64,000 nt of DNA from Actinomycetes bacterium. Its GTDB lineage: Bacteria; Actinomycetota; Coriobacteriia; Coriobacteriales; Eggerthellaceae. The position numbers were made by a program, and so were the translations under genes. The notes under the pieces are model-generated. The model did no database searches, was not told the DNA's origin, and worked only from the letters and a program-made list of their open reading frames with translations. Shown here piece by piece: positions 26,439 to 35,140 of this stretch. The first letter of the stretch is position 1; every line of letters begins with the position of its first letter. The stretch is taken from contig JAEWQO010000098.1 in the NCBI GenBank assembly GCA_023460315.1, positions 1 to 64,000 of the forward strand, read 5' to 3'.

Positions 26439-26819
26439 CTACAGCTCTGCCACCCACAGGCCATGGATGTTGCAGTATTCGTACACTTTGACCGGCGCAT
26501 CGCCGTCGACGAGGGCGAAGTCGGCAACCGGCGCATCCTCGGGAGTGAGCTCGGCAATCTGGTAGCCCTTCTCCGTCACCAGGCAGATGAACGTGATGTA
26601 ATGCTCTGGCGTCATGGGATGAGGCGTGCTTCCAACCTGGACGTGAACCTTTGATCCGTCCACCGTCACCGCGGGCACATGCTTCTCAAGCGCTGCATCG
26701 GTCGTGTTGGCAGTGAGCTCGGTCATCTTGTCGCCGCAACACACCATCGGCACTCCCGAATCGAAGAGCTTGATGGCAATGTTGCCGCAATGCATGCACT
26801 TGTAAAACTTGAGATCCAT
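26439..26819 (-). CDS. dfx: desulfoferrodoxin (superoxide reductase)
   Basis: 126 aa. The N-terminal desulforedoxin-like centre has Cys8, Cys11, Cys27 and Cys28 (FYKCMHCGN, VPMVCCGDKM). The C-terminal superoxide reductase centre shows the expected His/Cys ligands: EKHVP, HPMTPEHYI and YCNIHGLW. The protein reduces superoxide to hydrogen peroxide without making oxygen, which is typical of anaerobes (established). ATG 26819 is preferred over longer frames because GGAAAGGGGAC sits just upstream. It is a single gene; the electron donor, usually a rubredoxin, is not in the window. Confidence 0.95.
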   Translation of the reverse strand: MDLKFYKCMHCGNIAIKLFDSGVPMVCCGDKMTELTANTTDAALEKHVPAVTVDGSKVHVQVGSTPHPMTPEHYITFICLVTEKGYQIAELTPEDAPVADFALVDGDAPVKVYEYCNIHGLWVAEL

Positions 26820-26966
26820 GGCAGTCCCCTTTCCAATTGCTTCGTCGCTTTCGGGCGACCTTCCAACGTATGGGCCACCGGCCAACCCGGCTGACAACGA
26901 GCGTCCAGACACTCAGCCTCGAACCACCCGACCGCCGCTCTCGTCTTGATGGCCGGCCCCTATACG

Positions 26967-27800
26967 TTACTGATCCTCTTTCATTTCAGGAAGACCTGCT
27001 TGAGGCTTTTTCATGGTAACCGCATAAACCAGCACGCCAATGCCCACCAGAACAAGCGGAACAGAAAGAAGCTGCCCCATGGTCAGCCAGCCTCCCCACA
27101 GGTATCCTAGCTGCACATCGGGTTCGCGGACGAATTCGATGAGAAATCGAAAACTGCCGTACACAATAAGGAACAGTCCGAGAAAGGTGCCGCGGGAACG
27201 AGGGGGTGTCTTGCGGGAGAGGGAATAGAGCAAGATGAACAGCAAGACCCCTTCGAGCAGGGCCTCATAGATCTGAGAAGGATGGCGCGGCATCGTTCCA
27301 GCCGCACCGCCAAACACCACGCCCCAAGGCGCGTCGGTGGGAGCACCCCACAATTCGCCATTGATGAAATTGGCCAGGCGCCCGAAAAACAGGCCAATCG
27401 GAGCCGCTATGCAGCCCAGATCAGCAAGGGTGAGATACGGAATGCCCGTAAGCTTCGCCGCAACAATGCCAGCCAGAAGCGCACCGATGAGCCCTCCATG
27501 AAAGCTCATGCCGCCATGGTTGAAGGCGAATATCTCAAGAGGCTGCGTCAGGAAGGACCCGTTGGTGTAGAAAAGCTCATATCCCAACCGACCTCCCAAG
27601 ATGACTCCCACAATGACGCAGAGCATGATGGTGAGCAAGGCGTCGACATTCATGCGAACTCGCCAACGACGGGCGGTGCGCACGATGATGAACGCCGCAC
27701 AGATGAATCCCAAAACGTAGGCAATGCCGTACCATCGCACGACAAGCGGTCCAAACGAGAACGCGATGGGATCGAGACTTTGATATATATCGTTGAGCAT
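26967..27800 (-). CDS. lgt: prolipoprotein diacylglyceryl transferase
   Basis: 277 aa with seven membrane segments. It carries the Lgt signature GRLANFINGELWG and HGGMSFHGGLIGALL, with the conserved Arg, Asn and His residues. It transfers diacylglycerol from phosphatidylglycerol to the lipobox Cys of prolipoproteins at the outer face of the membrane (established). Its clients in this window include the lipoproteins at 222-488, 14601-15719, 23017-24150 and 61578-62852. The start ATG at 27800 overlaps the stop of the zinc-ribbon gene (TAATG), so the two are translationally coupled. A short basic/acidic tail (MKKPQAGLPEMKEDQ) ends the protein. Confidence 0.96.
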   Translation of the reverse strand: MLNDIYQSLDPIAFSFGPLVVRWYGIAYVLGFICAAFIIVRTARRWRVRMNVDALLTIMLCVIVGVILGGRLGYELFYTNGSFLTQPLEIFAFNHGGMSFHGGLIGALLAGIVAAKLTGIPYLTLADLGCIAAPIGLFFGRLANFINGELWGAPTDAPWGVVFGGAAGTMPRHPSQIYEALLEGVLLFILLYSLSRKTPPRSRGTFLGLFLIVYGSFRFLIEFVREPDVQLGYLWGGWLTMGQLLSVPLVLVGIGVLVYAVTMKKPQAGLPEMKEDQ

Positions 27801-28027
27801 TATTCCTTGCCCATGCCTGCGCCGACTTCGATTGCAGCAAACCGCACTTCTTCACGGAGCTGCTGAGGGATGGAGTGCACGCTGGAAACGACCTCGCCGC
27901 ATTCCGGGCATTTCAAGGTGAACATAGCAACATCGGCGCGCAGGACCATCATGGACTCGTAGTTGCAGATGTCGAAACCGATAGCACCGCATGCTGGGCA
28001 GGTGATGTCTCGTTCCATCCTCTTCAC
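27800..28027 (-). CDS. small zinc-ribbon protein
   Basis: 75 aa. Two Cys pairs (CPACG near residue 10 and CPECG near residue 41) form a likely zinc ribbon; the C-terminal 25 residues are a charged helix-like stretch. GTG at 28027 (GGAGG 4-5 nt before) or ATG at 28018 can start it. It overlaps lgt by one base, suggesting a small operon. Function unknown; similar short ribbons are often annotated as hypothetical. Confidence 0.65.
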   Translation of the reverse strand: MKRMERDITCPACGAIGFDICNYESMMVLRADVAMFTLKCPECGEVVSSVHSIPQQLREEVRFAAIEVGAGMGKE

Positions 28028-28110
28028 GCTCCCTCCCTCGCCCGTTGCTCCATTTCACCCATTGTAGCAGAACTTCCTCGGACGAAAACGAGAAGGGAGA
28101 GATGCAGCCG

Positions 28111-28407
28111 TCACAGGAGAAACCGATTGGGATTCCCCAGCCGCGGAGGGTCTTCTTGCTCGGAACGGTCGGCCACGGAAGGGCCAAGCGTCAAAAAGTG
28201 CTCGCAGAATCGGCATATTTCCTTCACGGCAGCATCGTAATCGCGATCGGGATTGAGAAGCAGCTCATAGTCGGAGGCAACCACATGGGTCGCTCGGCCA
28301 CAAGCGGCATAATGGCAGTCGGCAGGACAAGGCTCTCCCGGCAGATTGTGCGGGCACCGGGATTGCATCTCTTCGTCGCACCCTCGCGTTTCCCAACAGT
28401 TCGTCAT
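28111..28407 (-). CDS. cysteine-rich small protein
   Basis: 98 aa from ATG 28407, with GAGGG 6 nt upstream. Eight cysteines occur in the first 70 residues (C4, C10, C18, C27, C31, C36, C65, C68) within MTNCWETRGCDEEMQSRC, PCPADCHYAAC and ICRFCEHF. The spacing suggests one or two metal or Fe-S sites. The last ~25 residues are polar. I do not recognise a named family, though CW-containing Cys-rich proteins of this kind are seen in anaerobes. Its neighbours on the same strand are a NifU-like protein upstream and the zinc-ribbon/lgt pair downstream. Confidence 0.65.
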   Translation of the reverse strand: MTNCWETRGCDEEMQSRCPHNLPGEPCPADCHYAACGRATHVVASDYELLLNPDRDYDAAVKEICRFCEHFLTLGPSVADRSEQEDPPRLGNPNRFLL

Positions 28408-28584
28408 GTGCGTCCCTCTTCTTGAACCCTGTCCATTTCTGTGCCCGTCCGGAAGCGCCCTGCCCCGAACAGGAGACAGGGGCGCCCAACAGAGCGCCCC
28501 TGCCAAACTCATCAGCCGAAACCCCTCCAGGCTCGGAACAGACACCGCTGCGAAACGGGCTGCCCCGGTGCCTTACGGGACCTT

Positions 28585-28815
28585 CTACGGAGCGGGAACG
28601 ACGCTGGTCACGCCAGGCACGCGCTCTTTGAGGATGCGCTCGACGCCACTGGCCAGCGTCATTTGCGACATGGGGCATCCTTTGCACGCCCCCTGCAGCT
28701 CGACCGTGACCACGCCGTCCTCGGCAACATCCACCAGTCTCACATCGCCCCCATCTGCCTGCAGGCTTGGGCGAATGAGCTCAAGCACCGCCGCGACATC
28801 ACTTTTCTCTACCAT
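28585..28815 (-). CDS. NifU C-terminal-like Fe-S scaffold protein
   Basis: 76 aa, the stand-alone NifU C-terminal domain: LIRPSLQADGGDVRLVDV, then the cluster-binding CKGCPMSQMTLASGVE with its CXXC pair. Such proteins carry or transfer 4Fe-4S clusters (established for Nfu-type proteins). The ATG at 28815 has AGGAG 7 nt upstream, so longer frames are rejected. It is a single cytoplasmic gene with no isc/suf genes adjacent. Confidence 0.92.
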   Translation of the reverse strand: MVEKSDVAAVLELIRPSLQADGGDVRLVDVAEDGVVTVELQGACKGCPMSQMTLASGVERILKERVPGVTSVVPAP

Positions 28816-29034
28816 GAGACACTCCTTTAACGAAATGGTGTTTTCATCTTCTGATTTTACCATAGCCATCCTTATACCTAAAATCGGCATGGCTCATTCC
28901 GGCAGGCGAACCCAATGGAGCGCCCAAGGCACTCCCCTCCCACAAGATCGCCTGTCTTGGACAAGCGCGGCGGTAGCCGTCTCAAGATGCCATCGTGACG
29001 TCATGGTTCGAAAAGGGTGCCGCCGATCGAGCCG

Positions 29035-30540
29035 CTAAGAGACCGGAGCCCAGTCTTTTCCGAGCACGACAAGGACATCGGTGCTGAAGGTATAGTATCC
29101 AGCCCCCGCAACCGTGCGACCCGACCCCAACGCATCGACAACCGCCTGGGCAGCTGCCTTGAATCGATCGTCGTTGTACACAACCAACGTTTCGGTGTAA
29201 ACCGCTGTGTCGGTGTTTCCGACATCGGTGACGTTGAATCCCTGGTTTCGCAACGACTCAGCCATCTGGGCTGCCCCGCCGTCAATGGCGGCGCCGTTGC
29301 GAACGGTGATGGTGAAACTGCCCGGATCGACCGTCGCGGTTTCCGACTCGGAAACGAGGGAGCTGTCTCCCGCCTCCATACGTTTCATCATGGCACTCCA
29401 GGCATCGCTTGAAGCGACATAGAAGGTTGTCCCATCGCGCGTCGTCTCATATCCGGGAACCAATGCTCCCGCGACAGCCGACCCATCGATTCCCCGCATC
29501 TTGTCTGCAAGCGCCGTCGCATCAGAAACGGGCAGGTCTGTTTCAAACGTGCTGCCCAACGAGTCGAGCCTCGACAAGAAGTCCGGCGTGTTCTGGCCGA
29601 GCAGGCGAAGCGACACGCCGGCGAGAAACGATTTCTGATTGGCAGCCTGCGTGTCCAGCCCGCCTTTGAAGTTGCTGGCGCGCAAGAGCGTGAGGGCGCT
29701 CTTTCCATCGACGGTCTGCGTCCCCGCTTCAAGGTACACGTCTCCTGCAGCAGGATCGTCCACCTCCTCAGGAATCGTGACTTCCACGCCGCCCAACCCA
29801 TCGACCAGCGTGGTGATGCCGGCGGCGTCAAGCTTCACGAAATGAGCTATATCGACGCCCGCGAAGCTTGCCACGGCGGAAACGAGCGCCGCATCCCCTC
29901 CGAGACTCTCGGCCTCACGCAGCTGATGGGTCTCTCCATCAGAAAGGGTGACGCTGAGATTCGCCGGTATCGACACCACCGACACGGCACGCGCAGCCTC
30001 GTCGACACGGACAAGCATGACGATGTCGGGGCCGTCGCCCAAGGAGGTGGCGCTTCCCTCGACATCGAGATCCGCGGCAATCACCGTGTAGAATGCCTGG
30101 CTGTCCTGAGAAGGCGCGACCAGAGACTCCTTCACGTTCGAGTCGACAAGGCCCATCTTCGTGTTGAGCGAACCCGTGAACACCGCCATCCCCACACCCA
30201 CGGCAACGGCCAGTGCCACGAGAATGCAGACCACAAGGGCCACGATGCGACGTATGCGGACGCGGCGCTGTATCTCCTGCGTGAACTCTCGCCGTCCGAC
30301 CCGGCGCGAATATTCAGATGAACTCTCGCGCGTCGCCGTCGACGGCAGCAACGTGTCAACGGTGCCCCGAGCGGCACGCTTGTTCTTCCGCATATTTGAA
30401 AACCCAACCGAATCGGCGTTCATATGGCGGGACGAGGTTCGTCCCCGCTTCGGGACGTGCGTTCCATAAGTTGCCGAATGCATGCGAGCAGACGTGAGCT
30501 TAAGTTGGGAGGAACTGAATCCCTTCCGTCGTTTGAACAT
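29035..30540 (-). CDS. LCP (LytR-CpsA-Psr) family protein with LytR_C domain, degenerate active site
   Basis: 501 aa from ATG 30540 (GAGG 8 nt upstream). A basic cytoplasmic N-terminus of ~95 residues is followed by one membrane helix (IVALVVCILVALAVAVGVGM), an LCP core (about residues 145-350) and a LytR_C domain (about 395-500). LCP enzymes attach wall polymers to peptidoglycan. Here several conserved arginines are missing: the SIPRD motif reads SIPANLSV, and the late R...RQ region reads RASNFKGGLDTQAANQKSF. It may therefore be catalytically inactive or bind a different substrate (inference). It lies 14 nt after murA on the same strand, so both are probably one wall-synthesis operon. Confidence 0.85.
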   Translation of the reverse strand: MFKRRKGFSSSQLKLTSARMHSATYGTHVPKRGRTSSRHMNADSVGFSNMRKNKRAARGTVDTLLPSTATRESSSEYSRRVGRREFTQEIQRRVRIRRIVALVVCILVALAVAVGVGMAVFTGSLNTKMGLVDSNVKESLVAPSQDSQAFYTVIAADLDVEGSATSLGDGPDIVMLVRVDEAARAVSVVSIPANLSVTLSDGETHQLREAESLGGDAALVSAVASFAGVDIAHFVKLDAAGITTLVDGLGGVEVTIPEEVDDPAAGDVYLEAGTQTVDGKSALTLLRASNFKGGLDTQAANQKSFLAGVSLRLLGQNTPDFLSRLDSLGSTFETDLPVSDATALADKMRGIDGSAVAGALVPGYETTRDGTTFYVASSDAWSAMMKRMEAGDSSLVSESETATVDPGSFTITVRNGAAIDGGAAQMAESLRNQGFNVTDVGNTDTAVYTETLVVYNDDRFKAAAQAVVDALGSGRTVAGAGYYTFSTDVLVVLGKDWAPVS

Positions 30541-30554
30541 CTTTTTGCCTCGCC

Positions 30555-31844
30555 TCAGCACGCTGACGGTGGGTCTTCGACCACCGCTCTTCTGGCGCTG
30601 ACACCAAGGGAAGACAGCTTGCCGACATAGTCCTCGTAGCCACGGTCGATATGGCCGATGTTATGCACGCGCGTTTCACCTTCCGCCACCACCCCCGCCA
30701 AAACGAGCGCCGCCCCGGCGCGGAGGTCGGTCGAGGAGACAGGAGCGCCTTGCAAGCTGTCCACGCCACGGACAAGCGCATGGTGGTCGTCGATGGTTAT
30801 GTCGGCTCCCATGCGAATGAGCTCACTCGCAAACATGAAGCGATTTTCAAAGACATTCTCCGTCACGACCGAACTGCCTTGCGCCAATGCCGCAAGCAGC
30901 ATGAATTGAGCCTGCAAGTCGGTCGGAAACCCGGGATGGGGCAACGTCTGGATGTCGATGGGAACGAGAGGCGAGACACGAGAGACCGTGATCCAATCAT
31001 CACCGGACTGGACATCGCAGCCCATGGCGGTCAGCTTCATGAGGGCCATCCGCAAATACGACGGGTCAATCCCCCGCACGGTCACCGGACCGCCGGTCAA
31101 TGCGCCGCCGACAAGAAACGTGCCCGCCTCAATGCGGTCGCCGACGGTGGTGTGCTCGCAGGGATGCAGCGAATCACAGGGAACGCCTTCCACCTCAAGA
31201 AAGGACGAGCCGCCGCCCCGTATGTGCGCGCCCATGGAAACAAGCATGTTCACAAGGTCAACGATTTCTGGCTCGCGCGCGGCATTTTCGATCGTGGTAC
31301 AGCCTTCGGCCACAACTGATGCCATGAGAAGATTCTCGGTGGCTCCGACGCTCGGAAAGTCCAATGCCACGTGAGAGCCCTTGAGCCCCTCGGGCGTCGA
31401 GGCCTCCAAAAACCCATGCTGCACCGAAAATCGCACGCCAAGAGCCTCAAGGCCCACCAGATGCATGTCGATCTTGCGTGCTCCTATCTGGCAGCCGCCA
31501 GGCATGGCGACGCGCGCATGTCCAAACCGTCCGATGAGGGGCCCAAGAACCGAAATGCTTGCGCGCATCTTCGAGACCAGCTCATACGGGGTCTCATACC
31601 GGTCGACGACGGCCGTGTCGACGACGAGCGTATGGTCCTTGCGCTCGAGACGTGCCCCCAGCCGCTTCAGCACCTGCTCCATGATATCGATATCGGATAT
31701 GAGGGGAACGTTGTGAATTGTCGTGGTTCCACACCCCAGCAGAGAGGCCGCCATGAGCTTGAGCGCCGAGTTCTTCGCGCCGGAAACGGCAACCTCCCCC
31801 GCAAGCACGCCGTTTCCCTGCACAATGATGATTTCTTCAGACAT
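30555..31844 (-). CDS. murA: UDP-N-acetylglucosamine 1-carboxyvinyltransferase
   Basis: 429 aa. It has SGAKNSALKLMAASLL at the N-terminus, the active-site loop MPGGCQIGARKIDMH with the fosfomycin-target Cys, and DLRAGAALVLAG near the C-terminus. MurA adds enolpyruvate to UDP-GlcNAc, the first committed step of peptidoglycan synthesis in the cytoplasm. The start MSEEIIIVQ at 31844 has AAAGGA 8 nt upstream; the frame is open further but unsupported. It is followed directly by the LCP-family gene. Confidence 0.97.
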   Translation of the reverse strand: MSEEIIIVQGNGVLAGEVAVSGAKNSALKLMAASLLGCGTTTIHNVPLISDIDIMEQVLKRLGARLERKDHTLVVDTAVVDRYETPYELVSKMRASISVLGPLIGRFGHARVAMPGGCQIGARKIDMHLVGLEALGVRFSVQHGFLEASTPEGLKGSHVALDFPSVGATENLLMASVVAEGCTTIENAAREPEIVDLVNMLVSMGAHIRGGGSSFLEVEGVPCDSLHPCEHTTVGDRIEAGTFLVGGALTGGPVTVRGIDPSYLRMALMKLTAMGCDVQSGDDWITVSRVSPLVPIDIQTLPHPGFPTDLQAQFMLLAALAQGSSVVTENVFENRFMFASELIRMGADITIDDHHALVRGVDSLQGAPVSSTDLRAGAALVLAGVVAEGETRVHNIGHIDRGYEDYVGKLSSLGVSARRAVVEDPPSAC

Positions 31845-32219
31845 GCATCTATCCTTTTCGTTCGACAGAGAAGCGCAGCCAGAACAGAGCGATGATTCAC
31901 GTGCCGCTTTGAGACATCCGCAAAACAGCCTCTCCCTCTTGACACCATTATAGGAAGGGGCGGCCACAAGCGCGCGCCCCTTCACAACGAAAGCAGAACG
32001 CTCCGGATGGCGAACGCGAAGAATATGCGAGTCACGAAAGGCTCTGGACAGGAAGACGGACGATCATGCTTCCCCTGCCGGCACACCGCCCTGAAGCGAC
32101 CGACCAGAGCCGACCCGCCAAAAGACCCCCGAAATGGGCGCGTCCCGAAGCCCCTGTCGCCCACACAAGGCTCAAGGCTCGATCTGCGCCCAACCGGAGG
32201 TCTTCGACCGCACAGAGGG
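31845..32219. other. intergenic, no gene seen
   Basis: About 375 bases between the murA start and the tsf terminator. They must hold the murA promoter. No clear hexamers or gene were recognised. Confidence 0.4.
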
Positions 32220-32240
32220 CCTGCGGCCATAGGCCGCAGG
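32220..32240 (-). terminator. hairpin after tsf
   Basis: A 9-bp perfect stem CCTGCGGCC / GGCCGCAGG with an ATA loop, 5 nt after the tsf stop. There is no clear T-run, so termination strength is uncertain. Confidence 0.6.
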
Positions 32241-32245
32241 TAAAG

Positions 32246-33103
32246 TTATTCGCCCAGCACGAAGCGCTTGAAGTCCACGATCTCGATGGAGCCGCCCAAG
32301 GCCTTGGCGACCTCGGCCGTGTACTCGCTTACGGTCTGATCTGAATTTTTGACAAAGTCCTGTTCAGCAAGGCAGCTCTCCTTGAAGAACTTCTCCAGGC
32401 GGCCAATCGCTATCTTCTCTTGGATAGCCTCGGGCTTGCCCGACTCGGCAGCCTGGGCACAATAGATGGCCTTCTCATGCTCGACTATGGCTGAATCGAC
32501 CGACTCGCGCGTTGCGGAAACGGGAGCGATCGCGGCAACCTGCATGGCCACGTCGCGGCCATACTGGACAAACTCAGGCGAGGCAGGATCGATGCCGTCC
32601 ACGTCAAAGCGGACGAGCACGCCGATCTTTCCACCGCCATGAACGTACGAAGTAACGGCTTCGCCCTCGACGACCGCAAAGCGCGAAAGCTGAATGTTCT
32701 CGCCGAGCGTGTGGATGGCGTCGGTCACAATTTCCTCGACGGTTTCGCCCTCGGCGTCAACGGCCTTGAGAGCCTCCAGATCGGCAGGCTTGGCAGCCAT
32801 GGCAGCCTTGGCGATCCTTTCGGCATACGCCTTGAATTTGTCGTTCATGCCGACAAAGTCAGTCTCGCAGTTCAGTTCCACCAGCACACCGGTCTTGGCA
32901 TCGTCGGAAACAAGTGCGACAACCGTGCCCTCGTTCGTGGCACGCCCGGCCTTCTTGGCCACGGCGGCCAAGCCGCGTGTGCGCAGGACGTCGACAGCCT
33001 TGTCGACGTCGCCCTCGACCTCGACAAGCGCCTTCTTGCACTCCATCATGCCAGCACCGGTCATTTCACGGAGTTCTTTGACCATGGAAGCGGATACAGC
33101 CAT
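32246..33103 (-). CDS. tsf: elongation factor Ts
   Basis: 285 aa. The signature MVKELREMTGAGMMECKKAL opens the UBA-like N-terminal domain, and NCETDFVGMND marks the core that contacts EF-Tu. EF-Ts regenerates EF-Tu-GTP during translation (established). The start ATG 33103 has AAGGA 8 nt upstream. It follows rpsB by 101 nt on the same strand, the classical rpsB-tsf order. The usual downstream pyrH-frr pair is absent here; a hairpin and then murA follow. Confidence 0.97.
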   Translation of the reverse strand: MAVSASMVKELREMTGAGMMECKKALVEVEGDVDKAVDVLRTRGLAAVAKKAGRATNEGTVVALVSDDAKTGVLVELNCETDFVGMNDKFKAYAERIAKAAMAAKPADLEALKAVDAEGETVEEIVTDAIHTLGENIQLSRFAVVEGEAVTSYVHGGGKIGVLVRFDVDGIDPASPEFVQYGRDVAMQVAAIAPVSATRESVDSAIVEHEKAIYCAQAAESGKPEAIQEKIAIGRLEKFFKESCLAEQDFVKNSDQTVSEYTAEVAKALGGSIEIVDFKRFVLGE

Positions 33104-33204
33104 GGGGTGTTCCTTTCTCTTGTACGCCCATAATCCGCGCAAGCGGCGGGCGAATGCCTCATTCAAATCTGCCGAACAGCTTGCGGCAGGTTCTTGCGCA
33201 TCTG

Positions 33205-34008
33205 CTAGTTTGCAGCAGGGGCCTCGGCGGCAACTTCTTCAGCAGGCGATGCAGCCGGGGTCGCAACCTCAGCCTCAGCAGCGGCGGCTTCCTCCGTCTT
33301 GCCGGCCATCTCGGCAGCCGTGACCGGGATGCCAACGCCAGCGATGACCGCATCGGCGATGAAGTCCGCCAGGAGACGAACGGAGCGAATGGCATCGTCG
33401 TTGGCCGGAATGCCGTAATCGACGTCGTCGGGGTCGCAGTTCGTGTCGAGCGTTCCCACAACGGGGATGTTCAAGCGGCGAGCTTCATGGATGGCGATGG
33501 TCTCGCGGTTGGTGTCTATGACGAACACGGCATCGGGCACGCGCTTCATGTTGCGGATGCCATTGAGGTTCGTCTGCAGCTTGCCGAGTTCCTTGCGCAG
33601 CAGGATCTGTTCTTTCTTCGGAAGGAGCTCCATGCGGCCATCGGACTCCATGGCCTCAAGTTCTTCCATGCGCGTCACGCGAGAGCGGATGGTGACGAAG
33701 TTCGTGAGCATGCCACCGAGCCAGCGAGCGTTCACATAAGGCATCCCGCAACGATTCGCGGCATCGGCAACGGCTTCCTGAGCCTGCTTTTTCGTGCCGG
33801 CGAACAGCACGGTGCCACCTTTGCGCGCAATCTCTGAAACGAACGTGTATGCCTGATCGAGACCCACGAGCGTCTGCTTGAGATCGATGATGTAGATATC
33901 CCCGCGGCTGCCAAAGATGTACGGCTTCATCTTGGGGTTCCAGCGGCGCGTCTGATGCCCGAAGTGGCTGCCCGCATCGAGCAGCGCTTTAATGTTGACT
34001 TTCGCCAT
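33205..34008 (-). CDS. rpsB: 30S ribosomal protein S2 with Ala/Glu-rich tail
   Basis: 267 aa. The body is typical S2 (HFGHQTRRWNPKMKPYIFG, PGHVLFAGTKK-like motif reading GTVLFAGTKKQAQ, and GIPANDDAIRSVRL). The last ~40 residues are an Ala/Glu/Pro-rich acidic tail (EEAAAAEAEVATPAASPAEE). The start ATG 34008 has GGAGC 7 nt upstream. A good promoter lies at 34120-34148, so rpsB-tsf has a leader of about 100 nt. S2 binds the 30S platform near S1/bS21. Confidence 0.97.
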   Translation of the reverse strand: MAKVNIKALLDAGSHFGHQTRRWNPKMKPYIFGSRGDIYIIDLKQTLVGLDQAYTFVSEIARKGGTVLFAGTKKQAQEAVADAANRCGMPYVNARWLGGMLTNFVTIRSRVTRMEELEAMESDGRMELLPKKEQILLRKELGKLQTNLNGIRNMKRVPDAVFVIDTNRETIAIHEARRLNIPVVGTLDTNCDPDDVDYGIPANDDAIRSVRLLADFIADAVIAGVGIPVTAAEMAGKTEEAAAAEAEVATPAASPAEEVAAEAPAAN

Positions 34009-34119
34009 GATTTGCTCCATTCGTTAGTCCTCTGCTCGAGGTCATCCCCACAACCGCAGCCTTTTCCGGCGGCCACTAGCGGCGCGGGTCACACGAGCAT
34101 GTGTAATATAAACGAAGAG

Positions 34120-34148
34120 ATTATATACGAACGGAGCGGGCGACACAA
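34120..34148 (-). promoter_or_regulatory. promoter of rpsB-tsf
   Basis: On the minus strand, TTGTGT (34148-34143), 17-nt spacer, consensus TATAAT (34125-34120). The expected start is near 34113, about 105 nt before rpsB. Confidence 0.65.
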
Positions 34149-34332
34149 GCAAAGATGGAGACCGCATGAACATGTCAGCCCCCGCTTTGAAACCGCGGCC
34201 GACACCAGCCGAAACAACAAAATGGCCCTCGTCAAAAGCTGATGGGCAAATCCGTCACCCAGGATCCGGCGGACAGGCGCGCCGCCTTTTCCCTTTGCGC
34301 CTTGCGGTGGCGAGGTTTCCGAGCAACGCTGA

Positions 34333-34341
34333 TGCTATACT
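34333..34341 (+). promoter_or_regulatory. extended -10 promoter of engB
   Basis: TGCTATACT fits an extended -10 (TGN-TATACT) with no good -35. It would start transcription about 105 nt before engB. Confidence 0.45.
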
Positions 34342-34452
34342 ACGCAGATGCCGCGCCCGAAACGCGCGTTTGGCCGCCAGGCCATAGGCAGGCGATCCCA
34401 TCCGAAACGACCGCGACGCAGGTGAAGGCGACAGCAGGCGAAGGAGCAAGAC

Positions 34453-35034
34453 ATGGATTTTCACAACGTGACGTTCGAGGCCTCATACGGAACCTCCGCC
34501 CAGCTGCCTCCCTCCACCGCTCCTGAAGTGTCCTTTGCAGGTCGCTCGAACGTTGGCAAGTCTTCGCTTCTCAACAAGCTGTTCAACCGCAAAAGCCTTG
34601 CCAAGGTGTCCTCGACTCCCGGAAAGACGGCAACCATCAACTTCTTCGACGCGGACGGCGCAAAGTTCGTCGACCTTCCCGGATACGGATACGCCCGGGT
34701 GTCGAAAGCGGAAAAGTCCCGCTGGAACGAACTCATTGGCGGCTACTTCGAGCAGGACCGAACCTTCACGCTCGTGGTGTCGCTCGTCGACATCCGGCAC
34801 CCCGCCTCGACGCTCGACGAGCATATGATCGCCTATCTCCGCGACCGAGGCCTGCCCTTTGCCATCGCCCTCACCAAGGCGGACAAGCTGAGCCGTCAGC
34901 AGCAGATGAAGCAACGGGCCGCACTCAAAAAGCAGCTGCATCTTGATGACGACACACCACTCGTGACCACCTCGGCAGAAAAGGGCATCGGCATCGACGA
35001 GCTACGCGCGCTCATCAAGAGCGCGGTTCGCTGA
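34453..35034 (+). CDS. engB: ribosome biogenesis GTPase EngB/YsxC
   Basis: 193 aa. G1 GRSNVGKSSLLN, G2 region SSTPGKTATINFF, G3 DLPGYGYA, G4 TKADKL and G5 TSAEKG are all intact. YihA/YsxC-type GTPases act in 50S subunit assembly (established). ATG 34453 is preceded by AAGGAG at 6-7 nt. It is a single gene divergent from rpsB and convergent with the NlpC/P60 gene. The length is normal for the family. Confidence 0.96.
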   Translation: MDFHNVTFEASYGTSAQLPPSTAPEVSFAGRSNVGKSSLLNKLFNRKSLAKVSSTPGKTATINFFDADGAKFVDLPGYGYARVSKAEKSRWNELIGGYFEQDRTFTLVVSLVDIRHPASTLDEHMIAYLRDRGLPFAIALTKADKLSRQQQMKQRAALKKQLHLDDDTPLVTTSAEKGIGIDELRALIKSAVR

Positions 35035-35140
35035 CACCTCGGCCCTTTGAGAAAGCCCGCGGGAACCGGACCGGCGCCATCCCTCACCCAAAGCCGATCC
35101 TCGGCGTCACGGCAGGATTGGAAACGAGGCTTCCGGCTGC

